Shown piece after piece: positions 15,069 to 23,833 of a DNA stretch of 64,000 nt (position 1 is its first letter; each line of letters opens with the position of its first letter). The DNA comes from Pseudomonadota bacterium. Its GTDB lineage: Bacteria; Pseudomonadota; Alphaproteobacteria; Rhizobiales; Rhizobiaceae. The stretch is from contig JAEWLS010000036.1 in NCBI GenBank assembly GCA_023457435.1, positions 124,001 through 188,000 on the forward strand. The letters run 5' to 3'. The notes below the pieces were generated by a model. The model worked only from the letters and a program-made list of their open reading frames with translations. It was not told the DNA's origin and did no database searches. Both the position numbers and the translations under genes were made by a program.

Positions 15069-17660
15069 ATGTCAGGCATGGATCGAATAGCGCGAAAATC
15101 CGACGGCGGCAGCAATCAGGCGCCTATCGTCGACCGCGGAACGCGCCCAGGGCCCGTCACTCGCCTGATCATCTTCACGATCGTGCTGGGGGTCGCTGCC
15201 GCGGTGTTCGCGCTTTTCCGGGATCGGCTCGGCGACCAGTTCCTGCTTGGTCTGCTCGGCGTCCTGGCGATGATCGGCACTGGCTACCTGTTTGCCACTG
15301 CGATCGGCTTCATACAGGTGTCTCCGCGCTCGGCTGGTGACGAGCTTTCAAAATCGTTCGTCGACAGCATGGCGCAAGGCCTCGTCGTCACCGACCTCAA
15401 AGGTCGGGTCGTGTATGCGAACCGCGCCTACGCAGGGATGACCGGTGCGTCGTCGGCCGCCGACATCCGCACGGTCGAGGCATTGCTCGCGGAAAATCCG
15501 GAAGCCTCCAGCGTTATCTACCGCCTTTCGTTGGGCCTGCGCGATGGCGAAGAGGGCGATGGCGAGTTTCGGCTATCGCAGCCGCTGCGCCCGGGCGAAG
15601 AGCCTGGCGCCCGCTGGTACCGGGCGCGCGCACGCGCGTTTCGCGTACCGGGGACCCGACAGCCCCTCCATGCGTGGCAGCTTGCCGACATCTCTGCCGA
15701 ACGCTCGGAGCAGGAGCGCTTTTTCCTCGACCTGCAGAAGGCGATCGACCATCTCGATCACGCGCCGGCCGGCTTCTTCGCCGCCGATGCCGAAGGGCGC
15801 GTTACCTATCTCAACGCGACGCTCGCGGACTGGCTTGGCGTCGATCTCGCCAACTTTGCGCCGGGCTCGCTACGCCTGCCTGAGATCGTGGCGGGCGATG
15901 GCATGGCTCTTATCCGCTCGGTCAAGACCGACCCAGGCACGACACGGGACGTGATCATCGACCTCGACCTCGCGACCGCCAGCGGCGAGGCGCTTCCGGT
16001 CCGGTTCATGCACCGCACAACGACGACACGCGACGGCGCCGCGGGATCGACGCGCACCATCGTGCTCAATCGTAAGGAGGGTGAGGACTCGTCGGCGGCT
16101 CTGCGCGCCGCGGAGACGCGTTTCACGCGCTTCTTCAACTCGACGCCGATGGCGATTGCCGGGGTGGACGGCGAGGGGCGCATCCTGCGCACCAATGCGC
16201 CGTTCCTCTCGCTGTTCGCGCCGGTCGTCGACCGCGATGCAGTCGACCGCGGGTTGCGACTCGATGCGGTCATCCACGAACGGGACCGTGCCGCTTTTGC
16301 CGCGGCGCTCGAGAAGGCGGTGCAGCGGCAGGCGAACATTGCGCCGATCGACACCGTGCTTCCTGGCAATGACGAACGCCATCTTCGCTTCTACGTGAAC
16401 GCCGTCTCGGGCGATTCCGGCGACGGCGAGGAGTCGGCGATCGTGTACGCCGTCGACACGACCGAGCAAAAGGCGCTCGAGGCCCAGATGGCGCAAAGTC
16501 AGAAGATGCAGGCCGTCGGACAGCTTGCGGGCGGGATCGCCCACGATTTCAACAACGTGCTGACCGCCATTATCATGGCGTCGGACCTGCTTCTGACCAA
16601 TCATCGCCCGTCCGACCCGTCGTTTCCGGACATCATGAATATCAAGCAGAACGCAAACCGCGCCGCATCGCTGGTGCGGCAGCTGCTTGCGTTTTCGCGG
16701 CGTCAGACGCTGCGACCGGAGGTGCTCAACCTAACGGATGTGCTCGCCGATCTGCGCATGCTGCTGGCGCGTCTCGTCGGCAACGACGTGAAACTGAAGA
16801 TCGAACACGGGCGCGACCTATGGCCAGTCCGTGCCGACATCGGCCAGTTCGAGCAGGTGGTGGTGAACCTGGCGGTCAATGCACGCGACGCCATGCCGTC
16901 GGGCGGCGACCTGGTGGTGCGCACGCGCAACGTAGCTGCCGACGAATGCTCGGCCTTCGCGTTCCGCGAGCTCACGCCGGCCGACTATGTCCTTGTCGAA
17001 GTCGAGGACAGCGGAACCGGCATCGACCCGGACATCATCAAGAAGATCTTCGAGCCCTTCTTTACGACGAAGGAGGTCGGTAAAGGCACCGGTCTGGGGC
17101 TTTCGATGGTCTACGGCATCGTCAAGCAGACCGGCGGATACATCTTCTGCAGTTCGGTGGTGGGCAAGGGAACGACGTTCCACATTTTCCTTCCCCGCCA
17201 CGTCGCCGCGGCGCGCGTGGCCGACGAGCCGTCGGCGGCGCCGGACAAGCCCGCGACGCCCGTCAAGGCCGAGCAGAAGGACCTGTCAGGCACGGCCACG
17301 GTCTTGCTGGTCGAGGACGAGGACGCGGTGCGCATGGGCAACGTCCGCGCGCTTGCATCGCGTGGTTATACCGTCCACGAGGCATCTTCAGGTGTCGAGG
17401 CGCTGGAGAAGTTCCACGAACTGGAGGGCAAGGTCGACATCGTCGTGTCCGACGTCGTCATGCCCGAAATGGATGGGCCGACACTGCTCCGCGAGCTGCT
17501 GAAGATCCAACCGGACATCAAGTTCATTTTCGTGTCCGGTTATGCCGAGGACGCATTCTCGCGAAACCTGCCGCCTGAGGCGAAGTTCGGCTTCCTGCCG
17601 AAACCGTTTTCGCTGAAGCAGCTCGCAACCGTTGTCAAAGACACACTCGAGAACGCCTAA
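15069..17660 (+). CDS. cckA: Cell-cycle hybrid histidine kinase CckA
   Basis: 863 residues. There are two N-terminal transmembrane segments (about 25-75), PAS-like domains, then HisKA with phospho-acceptor His492 in AGGIAHDFNNVL, an HATPase domain (NLAVNARDAM, EVEDSGTGID, GKGTGLGLSMVYGI) and a C-terminal receiver with Asp795 in IVVSDVVMPEMDG. CckA phosphorylates CtrA and CpdR through ChpT to control replication and division. ATG 15069 is chosen with AGGGGG at 15051-15056; ATG 15078 is the alternative. It is divergent from the FliO-like gene. Confidence 0.95.
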   Translation: MSGMDRIARKSDGGSNQAPIVDRGTRPGPVTRLIIFTIVLGVAAAVFALFRDRLGDQFLLGLLGVLAMIGTGYLFATAIGFIQVSPRSAGDELSKSFVDSMAQGLVVTDLKGRVVYANRAYAGMTGASSAADIRTVEALLAENPEASSVIYRLSLGLRDGEEGDGEFRLSQPLRPGEEPGARWYRARARAFRVPGTRQPLHAWQLADISAERSEQERFFLDLQKAIDHLDHAPAGFFAADAEGRVTYLNATLADWLGVDLANFAPGSLRLPEIVAGDGMALIRSVKTDPGTTRDVIIDLDLATASGEALPVRFMHRTTTTRDGAAGSTRTIVLNRKEGEDSSAALRAAETRFTRFFNSTPMAIAGVDGEGRILRTNAPFLSLFAPVVDRDAVDRGLRLDAVIHERDRAAFAAALEKAVQRQANIAPIDTVLPGNDERHLRFYVNAVSGDSGDGEESAIVYAVDTTEQKALEAQMAQSQKMQAVGQLAGGIAHDFNNVLTAIIMASDLLLTNHRPSDPSFPDIMNIKQNANRAASLVRQLLAFSRRQTLRPEVLNLTDVLADLRMLLARLVGNDVKLKIEHGRDLWPVRADIGQFEQVVVNLAVNARDAMPSGGDLVVRTRNVAADECSAFAFRELTPADYVLVEVEDSGTGIDPDIIKKIFEPFFTTKEVGKGTGLGLSMVYGIVKQTGGYIFCSSVVGKGTTFHIFLPRHVAAARVADEPSAAPDKPATPVKAEQKDLSGTATVLLVEDEDAVRMGNVRALASRGYTVHEASSGVEALEKFHELEGKVDIVVSDVVMPEMDGPTLLRELLKIQPDIKFIFVSGYAEDAFSRNLPPEAKFGFLPKPFSLKQLATVVKDTLENA

Positions 17661-17696
17661 TCCGGGGCCTTGTGCACAGAAAACTTGCATTAGTCG

Positions 17697-17727
17697 AGCA
17701 TGCCTAAGTTTTAGGCGAGGGCATGCT
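17697..17727. repeat. Nested inverted repeat after cckA
   Basis: An inner palindrome GCCTAA (17702-17707) / TTAGGC (17711-17716) with a 3-nt spacer sits inside outer arms AGCATGCC (17697-17704) / GGCATGCT (17720-17727). The two pairings overlap and are partly alternative. There is no T-run after it, so it is a weak intrinsic terminator at best. It may end cckA or serve as an operator for the urt region. Confidence 0.5.
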
Positions 17728-17773
17728 GCAGTGCATATGAAATTCTCAACCAATTCTTAATCGCCAACAGCTG

Positions 17774-17811
17774 GGTACGGGCGGGCGCTTTAGGAAGCGC
17801 AGCTAAGTACC
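17774..17811 (+). repeat. Hairpin in the cckA-urtA intergenic region
   Basis: GCGCTT (17785-17790) and AAGCGC (17795-17800) form a 6-bp stem with loop TAGG. An outer pairing GGTAC (17774-17778) / GTACC (17807-17811) extends it. A T6 run lies downstream (17824-17829) but not directly at the stem. The role is unknown; it could be part of a urt leader RNA. Confidence 0.4.
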
Positions 17812-17857
17812 TCATCCGGCGCGTTTTTTGTCGCGTCGCGCATCAACCAAATCGAAC

Positions 17858-17873
17858 TGGCATGCGTGTTGCA
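17858..17873 (+). promoter_or_regulatory. Putative sigma-54 promoter of urtABCDE
   Basis: TGGCATGCGTGTTGCA matches the sigma-54 consensus TGGCACG-N4-TTGCW at every fixed position except one (T for C), with correct -24/-12 spacing. It lies 42 bp before the urtA ATG, so transcription would begin near 17883. Urea transporter operons are commonly NtrC/sigma-54 dependent, and ntrBC is in this window. No clear NtrC pair was seen further upstream. Confidence 0.55.
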
Positions 17874-17894
17874 CCGAAGGATGCGGTGCAACAC
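17866..17894. repeat. Perfect 10-bp inverted repeat before urtA
   Basis: GTGTTGCACC (17866-17875) and GGTGCAACAC (17885-17894) are exact reverse complements with a 9-nt spacer. The arms contain TGCACC and GGTGCA, the half-sites of NtrC boxes, although NtrC spacing is usually 5. The left arm overlaps the putative sigma-54 -12 element, so it is either an operator or, if transcription starts upstream, a leader hairpin 10 bp from the urtA RBS. Confidence 0.7.
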
Positions 17895-17914
17895 CCTTGG
17901 TTCGGAGGTTCGAT

Positions 17915-19216
17915 ATGAGGGGAATTTACGCGACCGTAAGCGGTCTCGTCTCGGCGGGCGTATTGGCTGCCAGCATGATGGCCACCCCTGCGTTAGCGCA
18001 GGACACCATCAAGGTCGGCATCCTGCATTCGCTGTCTGGAACGATGGCGATTTCGGAAACGACGCTGAAAGACACGATGCTCTTCCTGATCGATGAGCAG
18101 AACAAGAAGGGCGGCCTGCTCGGCAAGAAGCTCGAGGCCGTTGTCGTCGACCCGGCATCGGACTGGCCGTTGTTCGCAGAGAAGGCGCGCGAGCTCATCA
18201 GCGTCAACAAGGTCTCGGCCGTGTTCGGCTGCTGGACCTCGGTCTCGCGCAAGTCCGTGCTGCCGGTGTTCGAGGAGCTGAACTCGCTGCTCTTCTACCC
18301 CGTCCAGTATGAGGGCGAGGAGTCCGAGCGCAACGTGTTCTACACGGGCGCGGCGCCGAACCAGCAGGCGATCCCGGCCGTCGATTACCTAATGAGCGAA
18401 GATGGCGGTTCCGTTAAGCGCTGGGTGCTTGCCGGTACCGATTACGTCTATCCGCAAACCACCAACAAGATCCTTCAGGCCTATCTCGAATCCAAGGGTG
18501 TGGCCAAGGAAGACATCATGATCAACTACACGCCGTTCGGTCATTCCGACTGGCAGACGATCGTGACCGACATCAAGAACTTCGGATCGGCCGGCAAGAA
18601 GACCGCGGTCGTCTCGACCATCAACGGCGACGCCAACGTGCCGTTCTACAAGGAGCTCGCCAACCAGGGCATCAAGGCCGAGGACATCCCGGTCGTGGCC
18701 TTCTCGGTAGGCGAGGAAGAGCTCGCCGGCTTCGACACCGGCCCGCTCGTCGGCCACCTCGCAGCGTGGAACTACTTCCAGTCGGTCGAGAACGAGGACA
18801 ACGCGGCGTTCATCGACGCGTGGAAGGCCTACACGAAGAACGACAAGCGCGTGACCAACGATCCGATGGAAGCGCACGTGATCGGCTTCAACATGTGGGT
18901 CAAGGCGGTCGAGAAGGCCGGCACCGTAGACCCGGATGCGGTCATCGACTCGATCATCGGCGTTTCGGTACCGAACCTGACGGGCGGCTACTCGACGATG
19001 ATGCCGAACCACCACATCACCAAGCCCGTGCTGATCGGTGAGATCCAGGCCGACGGCCAGTTCGAGGTCGTGTGGGAAACCACGGGTCTCGTCGTGGGTG
19101 ACGAATGGTCCGACTACCTCGCTGACTCGAAGGACCTGATCGCCGACTGGCGCGCCCCGATGTCGTGCGGAAACTTCAACGTCGCGAGCGGAAAGTGCGG
19201 CGGCAAGGGAATGTGA
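17915..19216 (+). CDS. urtA: Urea ABC transporter, substrate-binding protein
   Basis: 433 residues with a signal peptide (about 1-28, ending ALAQ), so periplasmic. The mature protein has the UrtA/FmdD pattern: IKVGILHSLSGTMAISE, AVFGCWTSVSRKSVLPVFE, LLFYPVQYEGEE and NHHITKPVLIGE. It binds urea and delivers it to UrtBC. ATG 17915 has GGAGG at 17904-17908. It is the first gene of urtABCDE; a stable hairpin follows before urtB. Confidence 0.96.
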   Translation: MRGIYATVSGLVSAGVLAASMMATPALAQDTIKVGILHSLSGTMAISETTLKDTMLFLIDEQNKKGGLLGKKLEAVVVDPASDWPLFAEKARELISVNKVSAVFGCWTSVSRKSVLPVFEELNSLLFYPVQYEGEESERNVFYTGAAPNQQAIPAVDYLMSEDGGSVKRWVLAGTDYVYPQTTNKILQAYLESKGVAKEDIMINYTPFGHSDWQTIVTDIKNFGSAGKKTAVVSTINGDANVPFYKELANQGIKAEDIPVVAFSVGEEELAGFDTGPLVGHLAAWNYFQSVENEDNAAFIDAWKAYTKNDKRVTNDPMEAHVIGFNMWVKAVEKAGTVDPDAVIDSIIGVSVPNLTGGYSTMMPNHHITKPVLIGEIQADGQFEVVWETTGLVVGDEWSDYLADSKDLIADWRAPMSCGNFNVASGKCGGKGM

Positions 19217-19245
19217 TCCCGGAAAGCCCATGACTTTCATTGCGA

Positions 19246-19273
19246 CCGATCCGGGCGATCTCGCCCGGATCGG
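19246..19273 (+). terminator. Strong urtA-urtB intercistronic hairpin
   Basis: CCGATCCGGGCGA (19246-19258) pairs perfectly with TCGCCCGGATCGG (19261-19273). No T-tract follows. Placed between the binding-protein gene and the permease gene, it most likely protects or partially terminates the urtA message so that UrtA is made in excess, a common arrangement in ABC transporter operons. Confidence 0.75.
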
Positions 19274-19299
19274 ACCAGGCCCCGACCACGGATTACGTC

Positions 19300-20916
19300 A
19301 TGACCCTTCTGCGCATCCTCGGGCTCCTTGCCTTGACGCTGCTTGCCCAGCCTGCCTTGGCAGAGACTGACGAGGCCGCGTTGCGAAGCATCATCGCGCG
19401 CTTTGCAGACGCCAAGAATTTCAAGGATACGGAACAGGTCGTTCGCGACCTCGGCGCAACGGGAGCGCCGGCGGCGAGCCGCGCGCTCAATGCGCTTTCG
19501 GACGGCAACCTCTCGTTCAGAAAGGCAGACAAGGTCGTCTTTGTGATCTCGGAGCGCACCGGTGTCGTGACGCTTCTCGATCCGATCACCGGCGAGAGCC
19601 AGGGTGAGACCAAGGCGGCCGAAATCACCAAGATCAAAGTCAATAACGGGCTGCGGCGCACCATCCGCGAGGTGCTTGCCGGGCTGACCCTGGGATCGCC
19701 GAGCCCCGCCGTGCGCGGGCAGGCGGCAGACACGATGTTCGCCGCTCCCGACCCATCGGCAATCGAGGCGCTCGAGGCTGCAATCGCCGATGAGACCGTC
19801 GCGTGGGTCAGGCAGAAGATGGTCGAGGCGCGCGCCGCGGCGGTGCTCGCGTCGGACCTGCCCGAGGCCGAGAAGCTCGAGGCGATCGAGACGATCCGCC
19901 AGCGCGGAGACCGCGCGGCTTTGTCGATGCTCTCGGGCTATGCAGGCCGCGCCGAAGGCGTGTTGAAGGAGGCGGCCGATGCAGCGGTGTCCGGTATCCG
20001 CAACGCGCTGGCCCTCTGGAATTCGGCGCAGAACGTATGGTTCGGCGTGTCGCTAGGATCGGTGCTGCTGCTCGCAGCGATAGGACTGGCGATCACTTTC
20101 GGGGTCATGGGCGTCATCAACATGGCGCATGGCGAGATGGTGATGCTGGGCGCCTATACGACCTTTGTCGTCCAGAACGTCATACGCGCCAATTTCCCCG
20201 AACTGTTCGACTGGTCGCTGGCCATAGCGTTGCCTCTGGCGTTTCTCGTCGCCGGCGCGGTCGGTCTGATCATGGAGCGCGGGCTGATCCGCTTTCTCTA
20301 CGGCCGCCCTCTTGAGACGCTGCTTGCCACATGGGGCGTGTCGCTCATTCTGCAGCAGACCGTGCGCACCATCTTCGGCCCGACAAATCGTGAGGTCGGC
20401 AACCCCTCATGGATGTCGGGCTCGTTCGACCTCGGCCAGATGGCGATCACCTGGAACCGGATGTGGATCGTGGTCTTCGCCCTCAGTGTCTTCGTCCTGC
20501 TGCTCTACATCTTCAACAAGACCGCCTGGGGGCTGCAGATGCGCGCCGTTACGGCCAACCGCCGCATGGCCGCCTCCATGGGTATTCGTACGCCGTGGGT
20601 CGACGCCTTTACCTTCGCGCTTGGATCCGGCATTGCCGGCATCGCCGGAGTGGCGCTCTCCCAGGTGGACAACGTCTCCCCCGACCTCGGGCAGAGCTAC
20701 ATCATCGACAGCTTCATGGTCGTGGTGTTCGGCGGGGTCGGCAATCTCTGGGGCACGCTGGTCGGCGCCTTCTCGCTCGGCATCCTCAACAAGTTTCTCG
20801 AACCCTATGCCGGTGCCGTCCTCGGCAAGATCCTCATCCTGGTCTTGATCATCCTGTTCATCCAGAAGCGACCGCGCGGGCTGTTCGCCCTCAAGGGCAG
20901 GGCGATCGAAGCATGA
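19300..20916 (+). CDS. urtB: Urea ABC transporter, permease UrtB
   Basis: 538 residues. A signal peptide (1-21) and a roughly 210-residue extracytoplasmic helical region typical of UrtB precede a LivH-type permease domain with about 8 transmembrane segments (from FGVSLGSVLLLAAIGLAITFG; MGVINMAHGEMVMLGAY is the family hallmark). It forms the channel with UrtC. ATG 19300 is chosen for the signal peptide. Its stop overlaps the urtC start (ATGA, 20913-20916). Confidence 0.95.
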   Translation: MTLLRILGLLALTLLAQPALAETDEAALRSIIARFADAKNFKDTEQVVRDLGATGAPAASRALNALSDGNLSFRKADKVVFVISERTGVVTLLDPITGESQGETKAAEITKIKVNNGLRRTIREVLAGLTLGSPSPAVRGQAADTMFAAPDPSAIEALEAAIADETVAWVRQKMVEARAAAVLASDLPEAEKLEAIETIRQRGDRAALSMLSGYAGRAEGVLKEAADAAVSGIRNALALWNSAQNVWFGVSLGSVLLLAAIGLAITFGVMGVINMAHGEMVMLGAYTTFVVQNVIRANFPELFDWSLAIALPLAFLVAGAVGLIMERGLIRFLYGRPLETLLATWGVSLILQQTVRTIFGPTNREVGNPSWMSGSFDLGQMAITWNRMWIVVFALSVFVLLLYIFNKTAWGLQMRAVTANRRMAASMGIRTPWVDAFTFALGSGIAGIAGVALSQVDNVSPDLGQSYIIDSFMVVVFGGVGNLWGTLVGAFSLGILNKFLEPYAGAVLGKILILVLIILFIQKRPRGLFALKGRAIEA

Positions 20917-22118
20917 TAACCCAGCGCTTCTTTGCCGGCGGCTTCTCGCCACGCATCCAGATCACCGTCGGCATCTTGTTCGCAGTGGCGATCATCGTGC
21001 CGCTGCTCAACCTCACCGTTCCGCCAACCAGTGCGTTCCACGTGCCGCCTTATCTGGTGGCGTTGGTCGGCAAGTATCTCTGCTACGCGCTGCTGGCGCT
21101 CGCGCTCGACCTCGTCTGGGGCTATTGCGGCATCCTCTCACTCGGGCACGGCGCTTTCTTCGCGCTCGGCGGCTACGCCATGGGCATGTACCTGATGCGG
21201 CAGATCGGCAGCCGCGGTGTCTATGGCAACCCGCTCCTGCCCGACTTCATGGTCTTCCTGAACTGGAAGGAGCTGCCATGGTACTGGTACGGCTTCGACC
21301 AGTTCTGGTTTGCCGCGCTGATGGTGATGGCGGTGCCGGGATTGCTCGCCTTCGTATTCGGCTGGTTCGCTTTCCGCTCGCGCGTCACCGGCGTCTACCT
21401 GTCGATCATTACGCAGGCGATGACCTACGCCCTGCTGCTCGCCTTCTTCCGAAACGACATGGGCTTCGGCGGCAACAATGGCCTAACCGATTTCAAGGAC
21501 ATCCTCGGCTTCAACGTCCAGGCCGCGTCGACGCGCTCAGCGCTGTTCGCCTTCAGCGCGATCTTCCTGGGGCTCGGTGTCCTCTTCGTTTCGGCGATCT
21601 CGTCGTCCAAGTTCGGCAAGCTGATGGTTGCGGTGCGCGATGCCGAAAGCCGCACGCGTTTCATCGGCTGGCGTCCGGAGAACATCAAGCTGTTCGCCTT
21701 CGTCGCCTCGGCGGTCATGGCAGGGATCGCCGGCGCGCTCTACGTGCCGCAGGTCGGCATCATAAATCCGGGCGAATTCTCACCGGCGAACTCCATCGAG
21801 GTGGTGGTTTGGACCGCCGTCGGCGGGCGCGGGACCATCGTCGGCCCGATCATCGGCGCTCTTCTCGTCAACACGGGCAAGAGCTGGTTCACGGCGTTGT
21901 TGCCCGAGTTCTGGCTGTTCGCGCTAGGCGCTCTTTTCGTCGCGACGACGCTGTTCCTGCCAAGAGGCATCGTCGGCACCTACGATCTGTGGCGCCGTTC
22001 GCGCGCCGACCGGGCGAGGACGGTACCGCCGATTCCGCCGGCCGCGCCGATCGTGCGCGCCGGTTCGACGAACAAGCCCGACATGCTGCCCGATGTGGCG
22101 GCCCAGCCGGCGGAGTGA
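20913..22118 (+). CDS. urtC: Urea ABC transporter, permease UrtC
   Basis: 401 residues, LivM-type permease with about 9-10 transmembrane segments. The hallmark LDLVWGYCGILSLGHGAFFALGGYAMG region sits near residue 75, and the conserved cytoplasmic loop contacting the ATPase is in AVRDAESRTRFIGW. ATG 20913 overlaps urtB by four bases. A Pro-rich C-terminal tail follows the last helix. It works with UrtB, UrtD and UrtE. Confidence 0.95.
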   Translation: MITQRFFAGGFSPRIQITVGILFAVAIIVPLLNLTVPPTSAFHVPPYLVALVGKYLCYALLALALDLVWGYCGILSLGHGAFFALGGYAMGMYLMRQIGSRGVYGNPLLPDFMVFLNWKELPWYWYGFDQFWFAALMVMAVPGLLAFVFGWFAFRSRVTGVYLSIITQAMTYALLLAFFRNDMGFGGNNGLTDFKDILGFNVQAASTRSALFAFSAIFLGLGVLFVSAISSSKFGKLMVAVRDAESRTRFIGWRPENIKLFAFVASAVMAGIAGALYVPQVGIINPGEFSPANSIEVVVWTAVGGRGTIVGPIIGALLVNTGKSWFTALLPEFWLFALGALFVATTLFLPRGIVGTYDLWRRSRADRARTVPPIPPAAPIVRAGSTNKPDMLPDVAAQPAE

Positions 22119-22121
22119 CCG

Positions 22122-22868
22122 ATGTCGAAGAGCGGAACCATTCTCTATCTCGACGGCGTCTCGGTGGCCTTCGACGGCTTCAAGGCGATCAACGACCTGT
22201 CGCTGGTGCTCGATCGGGGCGAGATGCGCGCCATCATCGGTCCCAACGGCGCCGGCAAGACGACGATGATGGACATCATCACCGGCAAGACCCGTCCCGA
22301 CAAAGGCGAGGTCTTCTTCGACGGCACGATCGACCTGACCCGTCACGACGAAGCCGACATCGCGACGATGGGCATCGGGCGCAAATTCCAGAAGCCGACG
22401 GTGTTCGAGAGCCACACCGTGGAGGACAATCTCGTCCTGTCGCTCAAGGGCCCGCGCTCGATCTTCCCAGCCATCTTCAACCGCCGCTCGAAGGAAGATG
22501 CCGAGCGCATCGACGCGATCCTCGCGACCGTCCGCCTCGAGGCGAAGCGCAATGACCCCGCAGCGAACCTCTCGCACGGCCAGAAGCAGTGGCTCGAGAT
22601 CGGCATGCTGCTCGCGCAGGATCCCAAGCTGCTGCTCGTCGACGAGCCGGTCGCCGGCATGACCGACGCCGAGACGGAGGAGACCGCACGGCTGTTGAAG
22701 GATATCGCCAGGACGCATTCGGTAATCGTCGTCGAGCACGACATGCATTTCGTGCGCGAGCTCGGCGTCAAGGTCACCTGCTTGCACGAGGGCTCGGTCC
22801 TGTCCGAAGGCACGCTCGACTTCGTCTCCGCGGACGAACGGGTCATCGAAGTCTATCTGGGGCGCTGA
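22122..22868 (+). CDS. urtD: Urea ABC transporter, ATPase UrtD
   Basis: 248 residues with Walker A GPNGAGKTT, the signature LSHGQKQWLEIGMLL, Walker B LLLVDEPVAGMTD and the H-loop EHDMHF. It belongs to the LivG branch, with the UrtD-typical IGRKFQKPTVFE Q-loop. It hydrolyses ATP at the cytoplasmic face of UrtBC. Three bases separate it from urtC and one base from urtE. Confidence 0.95.
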   Translation: MSKSGTILYLDGVSVAFDGFKAINDLSLVLDRGEMRAIIGPNGAGKTTMMDIITGKTRPDKGEVFFDGTIDLTRHDEADIATMGIGRKFQKPTVFESHTVEDNLVLSLKGPRSIFPAIFNRRSKEDAERIDAILATVRLEAKRNDPAANLSHGQKQWLEIGMLLAQDPKLLLVDEPVAGMTDAETEETARLLKDIARTHSVIVVEHDMHFVRELGVKVTCLHEGSVLSEGTLDFVSADERVIEVYLGR

Positions 22869-22869
22869 C

Positions 22870-23565
22870 ATGCTCGAAGTCGCAGACGCAACCTTGCATT
22901 ACGGCGCCGCGCAGGCGCTTCGCGGCGTATCGATCCGGGCAGAGCCGGCGAAGATCACCTGTGTGCTCGGACGCAACGGCGTCGGCAAGACGAGCCTTAT
23001 GCACTCGATCGTCGGACACCACCGCCTCAGCGGCGGTTCGATAACCTTCGAGGGGAAGGCGCTCGACCGGGTAGCGGCCTATGACCGTGCCCGGTCGGGC
23101 ATTTCATTCGTGCCGCAGGGCCGCGAGATTTTTCCGCTCCTCAGCGTGCGTGAGAACCTCGAGACCGGCTATGCGCCGCTGGCGCGCGCCGAGCGTTTCG
23201 TGCCGGACCATGTGTTCGAGCTCTTCCCGGTGCTGCAAACGATGCTGTCGCGCCGCGGCGGCGACCTGTCGGGCGGCCAGCAGCAGCAACTGGCCATCGG
23301 CCGGGCTCTCACAATGCGCCCCAAGCTCCTGGTTCTCGACGAACCGACAGAGGGCATCCAGCCGTCGATCATCAAGGATATCGGGCGCGCCATCCGCTAC
23401 CTGCGCGACAGCGCCGGCATCGCCATCCTTCTGGTCGAGCAGTATCTCGATTTCTGCCGCGAGCTTGCAGACCACGTCTACATCATGGACCGCGGCGCGG
23501 TCGTTCACAGCGGACCCGCCGAGGATCTGGACCGCGCCGACGTCAAGCGACACCTCACAGTGTAG
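22870..23565 (+). CDS. urtE: Urea ABC transporter, ATPase UrtE
   Basis: 231 residues, LivF branch: Walker A GRNGVGKTS, Q-loop ISFVPQGREIFP, signature LSGGQQQQLAIGRAL, Walker B LLVLDEPTEGIQPS. It pairs with UrtD as the second nucleotide-binding subunit. It is the last canonical gene of the urt operon; a small membrane gene follows 37 bp later on the same strand. No urease or urea amidolyase genes lie in the window. Confidence 0.95.
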   Translation: MLEVADATLHYGAAQALRGVSIRAEPAKITCVLGRNGVGKTSLMHSIVGHHRLSGGSITFEGKALDRVAAYDRARSGISFVPQGREIFPLLSVRENLETGYAPLARAERFVPDHVFELFPVLQTMLSRRGGDLSGGQQQQLAIGRALTMRPKLLVLDEPTEGIQPSIIKDIGRAIRYLRDSAGIAILLVEQYLDFCRELADHVYIMDRGAVVHSGPAEDLDRADVKRHLTV

Positions 23566-23602
23566 ATATTCCGCGTCGCCGCCAATTCTGTTACGCAGGG
23601 GA

Positions 23603-23833
23603 ATGCGAGCATTCCTCTTCGGTCTTCTGGGTTTCGTCGTCGGTGCGGTTGTTGCCGCACTGGCCGTATTCTTCGGCTACGTCGCGTTCACGGTCGTCAC
23701 CGACTATCACGACTTCGAGGGCGCCGGTGCGATGGGTCTCGCCTTCTTCTGGGCGCCTGCGGCTGCCCTGCTGGGCGGCATCGTCGCCGCTATCCTGTTC
23801 GTGCAGTGGTTCGGCAGGCCGCGCGCAGCATGA
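23603..23833 (+). CDS. Small membrane protein of unknown function
   Basis: 76 residues from ATG 23603 (AGGGG just before it), with two hydrophobic segments (about 3-32 and 44-68) separated by an acidic loop containing DYHDFEGAG. It overlaps the cupin start by four bases (ATGA, 23830-23833), so the two are probably co-translated, and it follows urtE in the same direction. I recognise no family. Confidence 0.65.
   Translation: MRAFLFGLLGFVVGAVVAALAVFFGYVAFTVVTDYHDFEGAGAMGLAFFWAPAAALLGGIVAAILFVQWFGRPRAA

Noticed and set aside
17824..17829. T6 run as an intrinsic terminator for cckA
   Set aside because: No stable stem directly precedes it; the nearest hairpin ends 24 bases upstream (outer arm 13 bases).
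17661..17914. Guanidine (ykkC) or other known riboswitch before urtA
   Set aside because: Conserved core words of known classes are absent; only hairpins are visible.
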